Below, piece after piece: positions 1-11,585 of a DNA stretch of 64,000 nt. Below the pieces are notes generated by a model. The model made no database searches. It was not told the origin of the DNA and saw nothing but the letters and a program-made list of their open reading frames with translations. The position numbers and the translations under genes are program-made. The stretch is from Adenanthera pavonina (lineage: Eukaryota; Streptophyta; Magnoliopsida; Fabales; Fabaceae): contig JAIVEN010000004.1 in assembly GCA_026686845.1 (NCBI GenBank), positions 24,832,827 to 24,896,826 on the forward strand, in the 5' to 3' direction. The stretch's first letter is position 1; every line of letters begins with the position of its first letter.

Positions 1-243
1 TTTTCTTCTAACTCTCGAGGCCCTTCCTGGCTCCACCTCTTTCTCATCATTGTCATCTCCATTGTTTAGATCCACATACATGATGGCATCCTCATTAATG
101 TCACCATAGCCCTATTGATTCAACTACTCTTACATTTTATTTAGTGTTTCCCCTTGGGTATTAACTCAGTCACTTAACCTAGCCAACATCTCATGCATTT
201 GCCTTATAAGATTACTATTGCTCTGTTTTCCCCTATGAGACAT
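1..243 (-). pseudogene. gag N-terminus of gypsy copy A (partial, broken)
   Basis: This is the start of a Ty3/gypsy gag frame read leftwards off the window edge. The ATG lies at 243 and begins MSHRGKQSNSN, matching MSRRGRHSNSE at the start of the neighbouring copy (ATG at 9558). The base sequence of 1-390 is collinear with 9310-9705, which places it as the leader and gag start of a second element of the same family. An in-frame stop follows LARLSD, at the same place as in the other copy, so both descend from a broken parent or the real frame differs. The rest of this element lies left of the window. Confidence 0.7.
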
Positions 244-390
244 CTTCTTCCATACACAAGTAGTAATATGTTTAGTTATATGACTTTGGACTAGCATTGC
301 AAAGGGAACATACAAGTTTATGCAAATGATATTGTGCCAAGCATTACCACAAATAGAAATAATGGACTGAACCAAGCACTAATATTAAAA
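244..390 (-). other. gypsy copy A leader with degenerate primer-binding site
   Basis: Untranslated leader between gag and LTR. The bases next to the LTR edge (about 376-390) are a decayed version of the primer site seen intact at 9692-9703: the minus strand reads AATATTAGTGC where the good copy has GGTATCAGAGC. This marks 391 as the LTR boundary and shows that the LTR at 391-2958 is the upstream LTR of copy A. Confidence 0.6.
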
Positions 391-2958
391 TGTAACAACT
401 TACTCTTAAAAGCCCAAAACCACAAGCTATAACATGCTAAAATCCATTGAAAAAGGTGAAACAACAAACAAAACATACCAAAAGGGCTGAGCCGCAGTGA
501 GTTACAGTACTGCCACGACGTACAATAGGTAGAAACGTTTGGTAGTGTAGTGCCTATCTCAGAATCCATATCAGCGATTTACTACTTTTTTTTTGGTGCA
601 CTTTTGACAAGCACAACTTTGTACTTCGACCTCCAATTGACATCATTCCAACTCCTACAGGTCATCCTTATCCAATCTATCCATAGACACCAATTTCACT
701 CGAATCTATCTTCATATGGAGATTTTGGATGCCTGTGACCGGTTTGGTCACTTTTTAATCAAAACTCACAAGTCACACCTCCAATTAGCCACCCTTAGCC
801 AATTGGTAGCTATGAACCATCCACACAAGTCTCATTCAGCAAAAATGACTTGTCCAAGGAGGTTTCACCCTGGAAAAACCACTCTTCTGAGTTTTGATCC
901 CCTTAAACACTAATTCCACATAATGGGCTATATGCCTCAAACCACACATACAAGGCCTAAGAACCATATTGGGCTTACAATGCAACCAACCAAACATAGC
1001 ATACACAAACAAACATACACTAGATGACATTGACTAATACTGAGGTCTAGATCATCATATTATATACATATGAACCACACATAGCATACGACCAAACACC
1101 ATCATCATCATTCCATCAATATCATTATACAATACATAACACATACATCACTATACTCCCAAAAATACTTAGAAAAGGCGAAACAAGAAACATTACTCTA
1201 CTTAGCACAATACATTACATAAATCAAATGGTAAAACTACTTGCTTGTAATTCCCAAAAGAGGAGAGGTATGTGACTCCTTGGTGTTCTCTGGACTAATA
1301 CTAAAGTGTTCACCTAAAATGTTAACCACGAATGGTGTGAGACAAAGTCTCAGTAACCGGGAAAGCACACAACATACAACAAATAACAAGTCTATACATA
1401 TATACATATAATGCAATGTTATGCAAAATGTCATTGTATGCATGTCTCCCTTAAACATGACTAGAACCATAGGCTAATGTCTTTACAAGACATTTCCGAT
1501 AGGTAACCTCCTTCAACAACCAGTGAAGGCTAATTTTGAGATATCACTAAGCTCACCTCACACTAATACAATCTGGTGAAAGGTCATACTAATACTTGGA
1601 CTGTGGCTCTCATTTCCCTGGACCACTAGAATTGGTGGTGATTTAGGGAAGGTGCAATCCACGGCCACCTGGCTCTCCTGTCCATAGGAGATGATTTAGT
1701 AGCAGGGATATTTCATCATATCATCATATCACATTATCATTATATCTCATCTGATCATCATCACCCAATCCATAATATCTCACTATGCTCAATGCGTGAT
1801 GATGTTTAATGTCATGTCATCGTGTCTATATTACTATGTAATCATCATCAATATCATAATCGCTACCAGTGTCATACTAGTATGCTATGATATGAGAATG
1901 CTCAAGAATTATACATATATATAATTATCATCATCACATACAAGTACCAAGGATCAAAGTACACATACCTCAACTAGCCGTGTACATATCACGATGCAAA
2001 GAAGTCCACACATACACACAAAGAATATTGTGGTATGAAAAGGAACATGCATATATATATATAAACATATAACTAATGATTAACACACATACATATACAC
2101 TCGCTTACCTCGAATCATCGACACCATACACATGGGTTCTCATAAGTCATTGGATCACCAACAATGAATTGAACTCCTCTGATCGATCAAACAACCATTA
2201 CAATATCATAATACCTTCAATTAACTCATTGCATAACTTAACCAAAATCCATAATTCAACCATTCAAGTTCTAACCAAGGTTTCAACAATGTAAACACAT
2301 ATCAATGAGCTCCAAATGACCATCCTAATTATAATCATTCATGTACAATTTGGATTCCATACATCCTTAACCACAATCCACCTAGGGTTTAGCACAAACC
2401 TTACATAATTCCTTTTAAATTGACACCCAAGCCTTAACAACACTAAACAATACTTTATTGATCCCTTTACATCCATTTTAATTGGTGGGATTCAGCCAAA
2501 CTCGAGTTCACATGCATACATCTAAAAATCGTCTCAAAAATTGGAGAGAAAAGAAAGGAAGGAGAGCAAGAATCACTTAACAACCAATGATCAAGCTCCT
2601 AAGGTCCAAAATTTGCTTCATAAGCTTGGATTCACAAAGCCCTAGTAGAGAAAATAGCTTCCTTCCTCAATTTCTTTCTATTTCATCTAACGGGATCTCG
2701 TCTAATTTAAACAAGTTTTTGGTCTAGCACTATAGCAGATGGTAACCTCACCGCGATGTGGGAGTTTACTGCCCAAAAGAAATTGAAGTTTCTTATTTCA
2801 TTTGCCATAATGACCCTGCATCTTGCCAAAATGTGGAGTGCTTCTGCCTCCTCTTTATTCTTCGTTCATCCTAATTTCTTTGGTACTATATATGTCAACA
2901 AGTACACTTCCCATTAGCTCAAGATTAAGTTTAGGATAGTATACTGAGGGTTGTTACA
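391..2958 (-). mobile_element. gypsy LTR shared by two tandem copies (LTR1)
   Basis: Long terminal repeat running TGTAACAACT to GGTTGTTACA, 2568 bp, with 6-bp inverted ends TGTAAC/GTTACA. It matches 9706-13388 over its length once the insertion and deletion in that copy are allowed for. Internal gypsy sequence lies on both sides: a leader plus gag start on the left, and a polypurine tract plus pol end on the right. It therefore serves as upstream LTR of copy A and downstream LTR of copy B, the hallmark of a tandem array made by unequal LTR recombination. The stretch contains only ATC-rich, low-complexity noncoding sequence (for example around 1720-1800). Confidence 0.8.
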
Positions 2959-2971
2959 TTCTCCCCTCCTT
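2959..2971 (-). other. polypurine tract of gypsy copy B
   Basis: The minus strand reads AAGGAGGGGAGAA directly against the LTR start TGTAACAACC. This is the expected position and composition of the plus-strand priming site of an LTR retrotransposon. It fixes the orientation of copy B as minus and the inner edge of LTR1 at 2958. Confidence 0.85.
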
Positions 2972-3006
2972 ATAAAAATTTCATCTTGAACTTTTAAACT
3001 CTTACC

Positions 3007-4299
3007 TTAAGCAAAATGCTCAGGATATCTTCTTTACATGGATTCCTCTATCTCCCAGATGACATCATTTGATGTCAGGCTGTTCCATGATACCTTCACC
3101 AGTTTGATAGGCTTATTTCTCAGCTACTTCACCTTTACTTCAATAATTTAGATGGTATGACTTCAAAAGCCAGATCCTCTCACAATTGAAATTCCTTATC
3201 ATAAATTATGTGAGACAGATCAAGATGATACTTCTTAAGTTGAGAGACGTGAAAAACATCATGTACTCCCGCGAGATTGGACGGTAGTACTACTCGATAT
3301 GCCATAAGCCCAATTCGATCCAAGATTTGATATGGACCCATATATTGAGGAGTGAGCTTCTTAACTCAAATTGATCTTCCAACACTTGTGGTTGGAGTAA
3401 CATTAAAAAATACATGATCTCCTCATCAAATTCCAAGAGTGTCTTCCTCCGATCTACATAGTTCTTCCACTAACTCTGGGCAGTTAGAAGTTTTTGTTGA
3501 GTGCTCTCTATTTATTGAGTGGTCTGATCCATGATCTTAGGCCCAACAGACTCTGCTCACCAAGTTTAACCTACCACAATGGTGATCTATACTTTGTACC
3601 TTGCAAAGCTTTGTAAGGGGCCATTTGCAAACTTGAGTGATAGCTATTATTATAGACAAACTCAACTGATGGCAGATATTGATCCCAATTGCCTTTATTC
3701 TCTAGAACACAAGCTCACAACATATCTTCTAGAGTTTGATTTGTCCTTTCAATTTGCCCATTGGATTGAGGATGATAGGCCATACTTAAATTCAACCTCA
3801 TCCCCATTGCCTTCTATAGGGACTTCTAGAACCTTGATCTAAAACAAGGGTCTCTATCTGACACAATACTCATTGGACCCCATGTAGTCTCATGATTTCA
3901 TTTACATACAATTGGGCCAACTTTTCCATGGTAATGGTCTCCCAAATTGAAACAGAATTGGCCAACTTCGTTAATCTATCCATAATCACCCATATTGCAT
4001 TGTGCCCTGAAGAGGTCCTTGGTAATTCCATTATAAAATCCATAGAGATGTTGTCCCATTTCTACTCCATAATCTTTAGAGGTTGCAGCGAACCTGCTGG
4101 TAGTTAATGCTCAATCTTTACTTTCTGACAAACTAAACATCTTGCTACATACTTTACAATATCCTTTTTCATTCATGGCCACTAGTACCTTTACTTTAAA
4201 TCTTAGTACATCTTAGTGGTACCTAGGTAAATAGTATACCTGCTCTTATGAGCTTCTTCTATAATAGTTTCTTGCAATCCTGCAATGTTTAGTACACAA
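3007..4299 (-). pseudogene. gypsy copy B integrase and chromodomain-like C-terminus
   Basis: Minus-strand pol remnants in gypsy order after RNase H. Around 3890-4030 the integrase core reads SSGHNAIWVIMDRLTKLA, then METITMEKL-type sequence, then VSDRDPC near 3850. Around 3720-3770 AYHPQSNGQIERTNQTLEDM is followed by a TGA where an Arg codon is expected. Near 3230-3350 GPYQILDRIG and VHDVFHVSQLKKY mark the C-terminal integrase region, and a chromodomain-type tail (VIWEIEES) ends at a TAA at 3007-3009, 36 bp before the polypurine tract. The C-terminus resembles the Tekay/Del chromovirus lineage. Several stops and frame changes make it nonfunctional. Confidence 0.8.
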
Positions 4300-4904
4300 A
4301 ACTAACCGCGGTACCATATGATACCATTCTCTAATATATCAAAGTCCTGGGTCTCAGCCATTTCAATTTATCCTTAAATGCCTAAGAGATGGTTATCCTT
4401 CAATTATGCAAAGAAAATGTTCTCAACAACTCATTTGAAACATTGATAGACCCCACTACTAGAACTCCAGGGTATACATTGATCGACAACTTTAAATCTC
4501 TTAGGCTTTCTAGTAAATGTTGTTCTTTCATTATCATGGTTGCTATATAGATTGACTTTATGCTCAGTGCATATGACACTCCATTGGCCTTCCCAGGATG
4601 ATACTTGAAAGCAAATATATATTCCTTTAGAAAAAAGCAAAACTCATAATCCTTTAGAAACTCCACGCATCACTTCTATCTCATGTTCAATTCTTTCTGG
4701 TCAAAAAGGTGCTTCAAACTTTTATGGTCGTTGAATACCTCAAACTAAGCACCATAAAGATGATGTCTCCATAACTTTATGGCAACCATTGCAACCGCTA
4801 GCTCAAGGTTATAAGTAGGATAGTTCTCCTTATGTGTAGACTGTGACTCTTCCCTATTTTCATCAACATAAACTTTAAACCCTTCTTAGAGGCATCTGTA
4901 CAAA
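4300..4904 (-). pseudogene. gypsy copy B RNase H and connection region
   Basis: The minus strand at 4400-4666 encodes KDYEFCFFLKEY, FKYHPGKANGVSYALS and a following EQHLLESLRDL segment, matching the end of gypsy RNase H (the normal ALS motif is preceded by Asp, here replaced by Ser-Tyr) and the linker before integrase. The 4700-4900 stretch keeps RNase H-like sequence in broken frames. The region is contiguous with RT on its upstream side and integrase on its downstream side. Confidence 0.7.
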
Positions 4905-5820
4905 CTATGAACAGTTCGAATAGGTTATGATAATCAATACTGGATTTGACGTTAGACAAATCTTAAGTTCTTGTAATGCTCTTTCACACCTGTCATCCCA
5001 AATGAAAGGTCTATCCTTGCAGGTTAGCTTAGTCAATGATATGACAAGTTGAGAGAATCCTTTAATGAACCTTCGGTAATAACCCGCTAACCTCATAAAG
5101 CTATGAATTTTGGTCATTGATTGTGATCTTTCCTATTTTAACACTGCTTCTACTTTGCCAGGGTCCACCATTACACTCTCTTCAAAAATCACATGACCCA
5201 GAAACTTTACCTCCTATAGCCAAAACTCACATTTACTAAGTTTGGCATACAGTTGGTTATACCACAACACATACAGCACAATCTGAAGACGAAGTTACAT
5301 GTTCCTCCTCACTTTTAGAATAAATCAGAATGTTGTCAATGAAAACCACTACAAACTTACCCAGATACAGTCGAAATACCTTATTCATATAATCCATGAA
5401 GATGGCTAGGGCATTAGTCATCCCGAAGAGCATCACGAGGAACTCATAATGCTCATATCGAGTCCTAAAACTCATTTTGGGCACATCCTCCACATACACC
5501 CTAAGTTAATGGTATCCTAACCTCAAATAAATTTTGGAGGAAATCGAGGCATCAGCCAATTAGTTAATCAAGTCATCGATTTGGGGTAGGGGATATTTAT
5601 TCCTAATTGTCACCCTATTCAACCACCTATAATCAATACACAATTTTGGACTACCATTATTCTTCTTAACAAACAACACCAGAGCTCCCCAAGGTGAGAT
5701 ACTAGGTCTAATAAAACCCTTCTTCAACAATTCCTTAATCTGCTTTTTGAGTTTTTTCAATTCAGAAGGTGTCATTCGATATTGAGCCTTAAAAATAGGA
5801 CTTGTTCTAGGTACCAAATC
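4905..5820 (-). pseudogene. gypsy copy B reverse transcriptase (3' part)
   Basis: Reading leftwards: YRMTPSELKKLKKQIKELL and GFIRPSISPWGALVLFVKK at 5560-5817; LCIDYRWLNRVTIRNKYPLP, the fingers/palm region; then YEFLVMLFGMTNALAIF and FVVVFIDNILIYS at 5257-5499; then MRLAGYYRRFIKGFS at 4905-5117. Order and spacing are those of a Ty3/gypsy RT. The catalytic pair at 5332-5343 reads F-I-D-N, so the second aspartate is Asn. Frame breaks separate the blocks. The RT begins immediately beside a solo LTR that splits it from its upstream sequence at 7739. Confidence 0.9.
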
Positions 5821-7738
5821 TGTAACATCCCAAGAAAACTAAAATATCTATAAATGCATAAGGAATTTGCAAAAATGTACAGACACCGTTTTGCGTAAAA
5901 AAGAGTAAAAAGGTTATTTTTCCTAATAGGATGAAAAAATAAAAAATTATATTTTTACCCCTAATGAATTATAAAAATGACATTCAATGTCCCAAGACAA
6001 TAAAATCACGGGGAAAAGGAGTTATAAAGTTCTTGGGGAAATTTACACATAATGACCTGAAAGTTCTAAAAATTATAATTTTAACCTGGGTTAGGGGTAA
6101 TTTTGTAAATAAGTAAAATTACTGTCAAAACGAAGCTCTAGATAAGAGAAGTCCAATGGTATATGGTACTAAGGGTTAATGTTTAAGATTAAGAAAATAA
6201 TTTGTGCCGAGTGTCCCAAAGTAATATAAAACCAATAAAGTAGGTTGTGGGCCTCACATACGGTTAAAAGGTAACCGGGACGAGATATGGGCCATACACA
6301 GATGCCATTTGGGATAGTACAATTAAGAAAATATAAAAATAAAATTAGAATAGTCTTATAGCTCAAAAATGCTAATTTACTATAAAAAAGTAGTTTTATC
6401 ACTACGGTTAAAAATTACCTAGTTCAAGATATATCTAGACCAAAAAAAATTGAGCAGATTGGACACTTGAAACACCCTCATTGGCGGCTAGAAATGGGCA
6501 GCTTGGGCAGCCAATTTTTGCCCCAAAACTTCCTCAAGAAGTAGTTTATTTTTGGTCAAAAAGTAAGCATGGTTACTTTAACTAATTAACCATGATTAGG
6601 AACCAATTATGGCAAGGCCACTAAGAAAGAGAAAGGAAAGGAGAAAGAGCTTGATGTTTGAGTTGGTATGGCTTGCAATGGCCATAAACTTTGACCTTTT
6701 ATGTGAATTTGTAAAATAGTGAATATTATGTTAATGTTGTAGAAAATGTATGAAAATTTCCAGTTCTAGATCTTGTGATATACAGTTATGTTCTACCAAG
6801 TTTCATGCCAAAATGAGTTCATTTGCATGGGTTTTGGTAAACAATTTGCAATATATATTGAAACAGGTTATTTTCCATATGTATTTGTTTCGTTTGTCCT
6901 TACTCTGTACTTAGTGTGAGGTTAGGGTTCTAGGATTTTTACACCAAATAGAGGACATCTCAAACATTAAAATGATACCTAATTCACTCCATTTGGAGTC
7001 ATGTAGAAAAAGTTATGATTTTTCAAAATTAAGGTTCGGAACAGGACAAGATTAGGAAAACTGGAAACTGAAAGTTAGGTACTGGAAATGTCAAAAGATA
7101 ACATAAAATTATATAGAGCTTCAAAAATTTAGTGATTTATGTTTTAAGTTTCATATGCCATTGATTTGGAGGTAATTGGAGCTATAAAATAGAAAATATG
7201 GAGTCTTTCCCAAAACTGTTCCAATAAGAGTTGAATTCTGACCCTTTGTGATTTAAGTTAATATTATGCCCTATGTAAGTGAAATAAATGTATAAAAAAA
7301 CTATTTTTATGAGTAGACATATAGAGATTTCCAATGACATAAAGTATGCCTAATTTGGTACAGAATAAAATGAAATGTGATTTTTCAAAGTTGAGGTCAG
7401 AAAACTGGAAGATAGAAAAATGACCAAATGAATAGTAAAAGTCCACAAAATTTATAGTTTGAATTGGCCCAATGAAGTTATTGTTTCATATTTTTTTTCC
7501 ATGTAGATCTAAATTTAAGATAATTTTAGAGACTTGAATCATCTTAAGATGATTTGTCTAGATTTAGTTATGAATTTTCAAAGTTCATCAGGTAAAATGG
7601 AAATTGTAAATGAACAGTACCCGGGAAAATTGAAAAATTCTATTTTTATTATATTATGAATCTAGTTTCTAAATCATGATGAAAGACATCAAATATAATC
7701 TAATACATGGAAAATGGACCCTAGTATAGGGAGTTACA
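5821..7738 (+). mobile_element. solo LTR, family G (G1), inserted in gypsy pol
   Basis: 1918-bp insertion running TGTAACATCC to GAGTTACA, flanked by a perfect 5-bp duplication AAATC (5816-5820 and 7739-7743). Gypsy coding sequence resumes in the same sense on both sides, with PSRELEIPID upstream and VPRTSPIFKAQ downstream, so the insertion cut pol just before RT. The outer 150 bp match the right end of the LTR at 53492-56423 in reverse complement, including the GTTTTGCGTAAA block. No coding capacity or second LTR is present, so this is a solo LTR left by recombination. Confidence 0.85.
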
Positions 7739-8499
7739 AAATCGATGGGGATTTCAAGCTCTCGTGATGGTAGCAAACTGGTAATCTTTTTTTGAAACAT
7801 GTTGGGGTATTCACAAACAATTAGATATCTTTCTATTCCTCCTTCCACATTCACATTAACAGAGAAGAAAACCAAAAACCTTTGACACCATTTTTGCAAG
7901 TACCTGTAGGCTTAGGCAGAGGACAAACAAACATTTTTCTCCACTTGCACACTAAGGATATTCATTGGTAATGTCACAATTTTTTGAGCACAGTCAATAA
8001 TACATTATTCGCTTCCAACCAATTCATCCTGATAATAACATCAATATTTGCAAATAGATCAAATTCATGGTAGTACTTCGGTGTTTAAAACGAACCACAG
8101 AATTGAAACAAACTTGAACGGTTCTTACTAAAACTTCAAGGGTGTAAAAACCAATAATTCAAATTGCAACTCAATTACCACAATTCCCAGTCTCTGAGCA
8201 TAATCAAAAGATATGAAGGAATGTAATGCACCAAAATCAAATAAGGTATGAATAATGAAACTATTAAGTTTGAGTTTACCTTGAATCAAGTTAGGTGCTA
8301 TGTCCACCTCCTGTCAGGTTATAGCAAAGACTTGCTCAGGCATCATTGGCTTCCTCATTGTATCATCATGCCTTGGCTCATGACAACCTTGTGCCATATG
8401 ACTTGGCTTCCTATAATTGTAGCATATCAAGCATGGTCGATCACCATGATTCATTATGCATTTTGTGCAAGGAGTTGAGGCACTGTCGGAACTTGGATG
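7739..8499 (-). pseudogene. gypsy copy B zinc knuckle, protease and pre-RT linker
   Basis: The nucleocapsid knuckle at about 8384-8424 reads CYNYRKPSHMAQGC: the second Cys of the usual CX2CX4HX4C is Tyr. Downstream, the aspartic protease active-site area at about 8228-8244 reads LFDFGALHSF, where family members have Asp-Ser-Gly, so the Ser is Phe. At 7669-7899 the linker to RT reads VCEYPNMFQKK and PSRELEIPID, ending exactly at the solo LTR target site. A stop after the knuckle and several frame changes make it inactive. Confidence 0.75.
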
Positions 8500-9558
8500 A
8501 GAGGGAACTAAAACCCTTATTGTAAACTCACTCTGTCTAAAGCTTCGTTGATCAAAACCTCCTTTGTAGAATTCCCCTCCACCAAACTAATCTCTTTTAG
8601 ACTGATCTCAAGTAAATCTACCTCTACCTTTGCCAAAACGGCATCTATTGTACTGGCCTTTTTCATTACTAGAACCACCATTGCCACTGCTACTTCAGGA
8701 TCCACTTCCCTTACTAATACCTCTAATAAGTCCCAAATAGGAAAGGACATGAATCATTGAACTTTTCTTTTTTTCCTCTATCTCCTACATTTACTAGGAT
8801 AGAACACGCATTTTCACACATAAGTTCTGAAAAGATGTAAATTCAACCATCGCGAACCATTCCTTGATTTCTAAGTGAGCTCCCTCAAATGAGCATTGAG
8901 CCTTCCACCTGTCATCAGGGTGATTCTTTAGGTAAGTAAAATATTTGGCAAAGTCCAAGAATTGGTCTATGTAGTCATCAATCAATAAACTCCCTAGTTT
9001 GAAAGTAAGAAATTCAACCTCCTTTTGCATCATTAGAGTAGGAGGGATATAATGTGTGAAGAATCTCTCCTTAAACTGCTCCCAGTTCATTAGAGCCTCC
9101 ATGACCTCCATACTCATAGGACACTCCTCCACCACCGCTTTGCCTTTTTTCCAATTTGAACACCATTAGTTGCACCTTTTGTTCAGAGGTGCAATCCATC
9201 ACATCAGAGATGGTCTCAAGTTGGTCCACTCTTTCTTCAATCACCACAAGATCCATCTTACCTTCGAAAGCTGGGGATTGAACTTTCAAAAGTCCTTTAG
9301 TTGGGAGGAGATTCCCCTTCTTCTAGCTCTCAAGGCCCTCTCTAGCTCCACCTCATCCTTATCATTGTAATCTCTAGCATTCAGATCCATATACATGCTG
9401 GCCTCCTCATTAACGTCACTATACCCTTGTTAATTCAACTGCTCTTGCATTCTGATCGGTGTTTCCCTTTGGGTATTAACTCAGTCACTTAGCCTAGCCA
9501 ACATCTTATGCATTTGCCTCCTAAGTTCACTATTGCTATGTCTTCCCCTACGAGACAT
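8500..9558 (-). pseudogene. gypsy copy B gag
   Basis: Frame starts at ATG 9558 (MSRRGRHSNSE). A retrotransposon gag (capsid-like) domain lies at 8794-9135 with NWEQFKERFFTHYIPP, KEVEFLTFKLGSLLIDDYI and a helical FAKYF segment. The 9071-9289 block supplies the helical KMDLVVIEERVDQLE region. In-frame stops at the end of LARLSD and after EQLN, plus a frameshift near 9295, break it. The 8517-8750 part is low-complexity and poorly conserved. Confidence 0.75.
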
Positions 9559-9691
9559 CTTCTCCTACGCACAAGTAGTAATATGTTCAGTTATATGACT
9601 TTGGACCAGCATTGCAAAAGGAATATACAAGCTTCCACAAATGATATTGTGCCAAGCATTACCACAAATAGAAACAATGGCTTGAACTAAG

Positions 9692-9703
9692 CTCTGATAC
9701 CAA
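9692..9703 (-). other. primer-binding site of gypsy copy B
   Basis: The minus strand reads TGGTATCAGAGC, a perfect match to the site complementary to the 3' end of plant initiator tRNA-Met, two bases from the LTR edge at 9706. It confirms that the LTR at 9706-13388 is the upstream LTR of copy B and that the element reads right to left. Confidence 0.9.
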
Positions 9704-10333
9704 AATGTAATAACCTACTCTTAAAAGCCCAAAATCACAAGTTACAACATGCCAAAAACCATTGAAAAACGCAAAACAACAAATATAGCAATGCCAAAAG
9801 GGCTTGGCCATAGAGAGCTATAATGCTACCGCAGCATACAGTTGGCAGAAAAGGTTGACACTGCAGTGCCCATCTCAAAATCCATATTAGCAATTTGCTA
9901 TTTTTTTTGTGAACTTCCAACATGCACAACTTTGTGCTTTGACCTCCAATCGGCTTCATTCCAACTCCTATAGGTTGCCCTTATTCCAATCTATCCATAA
10001 ACACCAATTTCACTCGAATCCCTCTCTATATGGAGATTTTGGATGTCTGTGACTAATTTGACTAAAACTCACAACTTACACCTCCAATTAGCCACCCTTA
10101 GCCAACTAGTAGCTATGGACTATCCACACAGGTCTCGTATGGTAAAAATGACTTGTCAAAGGAGGTTTAAGCCCAGGGAAACTATTCATCAGAGTTTTAA
10201 CCCCCCTTGAACCCTAATTTCGTTAAATCAGAAGTTTTGATGATTCCAAACTACCAGAGTTTGGAAAGGAGAATATTAAGGGAATGTGAAAGGATCAAGT
10301 GAAGAAATCCAAAGAAAAACAAGAGAAGACTTA

Positions 10334-10711
10334 GGGCCTGTTTGACAGTGTTTTCTATTTTCTTGTTCTCAAAACAGTTTTGTAAAACTATTTTCGAGAA
10401 TAAGTTTTGAAAACAAGAAAACAAAAAAAATATATTTGAATGATTATTCTCAAAATCATAACTAGTGAGTGATATATGAGTTATTCAAAATTTATAACTT
10501 TACCATTAATGAGGTAGGTGTTTTTCACTTTTTCTTTTGTTTTCCAGAACAAAAACTACAAAACAACTTAAAGATGTTCTGAGTTTTCTATTCTTTTACT
10601 TTTCTGTTTCTCAGAACAGTTTATAAAAAATAGGTTTACCAAACAAGTTATTTTGTTTTTCTGTTTTCGAAAACAGAAAAACTGTTTTTAAAAACTACAC
10701 CAAACAGGCCC
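10334..10711. mobile_element. Tourist-like MITE (PIF/Harbinger type)
   Basis: 378-bp element with terminal inverted repeats GGGCCTGTTTG...CAAACAGGCCC, flanked by TTA on both sides (10331-10333 and 10712-10714). Other family S LTRs lack this block at the same place. The TIR sequence and 3-bp TTA duplication are those of PIF/Harbinger MITEs. The interior is AT-rich with repeated GTTTTC/GAAAAC and no ORF. hAT is unlikely because its duplication would be 8 bp. Confidence 0.75.
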
Positions 10712-11576
10712 TTAGTTTTTAGGATTTCTCTTTTTGTAGTATGGGTAACAAGCTTTTATCTTCACTTCTTTAAGTTACCACAATGTCTGAATATGTTATT
10801 TGAAAATTATCCTCTGTTGGCATATGTTAGTTTTGAAAAATACTGACTAACATATGAATTTTACTATTCACTTATGAGTATTTTGTGTGAAATTCAAACT
10901 TTGCTTGGTAAAATTTGAATATACAAAGGTTTTATCTTTGACAGATAAATTTTAGTTATGAAATTCAAATTTAGGGCTAAGCATTGTTAATGAATATGTG
11001 CAAAATTCGTATGAAACTTACTCAAAATCTGAATATTGTTGAAGTTCAAAGAGAGTTTAGAGTCGCCCTCACCGATAGATGATCTTTGGACTTCAAAATT
11101 CAAATTTCAAAATAAAGACTTGTAAGTCTAGTTAGAGCATGCCTCTGACAGACGAATTTTGTAATTCAAAATTTGAATTTCACAGAGTAGAACTTTTGTG
11201 TCATGTTGAACAAGTCTCTGACTGACAAATTTCAGTTTCTAAAATTCAAATTTCAAATGCACTGTGAAAACATGAGACAACCATTCAAACTCAATATATG
11301 CACTTCTAATATGAAAATTCATATGTTCTAACATGAGATATCTTTAACAAACTTAAAATTCAAATTTCACTCTTGAAGATATGAATGTTGAAGTTCAATG
11401 TTAAAATCCTTAACCTTCTGTCTCTACAAAATTCATCTGTTGCACCCCAAAATTCAAATTTTGGCTTGTCAAACGCATTAAATGCAGTTGGTGAATAACT
11501 ATTTCTGCAGAATAACCATTGGTTAAAGTTTATAATAACTAAATCTTATGTCTAATGACTAGTTAAGCCATAAATC

Positions 11577-11585
11577 TATAAATAG
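11577..11585 (+). promoter_or_regulatory. TATA box of family S LTR
   Basis: TATAAATAG in the context AAATCTATAAATAGAACTTCATTTGAAG, conserved at the same LTR position in the other family S copies. By position it marks the end of U3, with transcription expected to start about 30 bp downstream. Confidence 0.6.

Noticed and set aside
10334..10711. hAT-type MITE
   Set aside because: The flanking duplication is 3 bp (TTA), not 8 bp; the TIR fits Tourist/PIF-Harbinger better.
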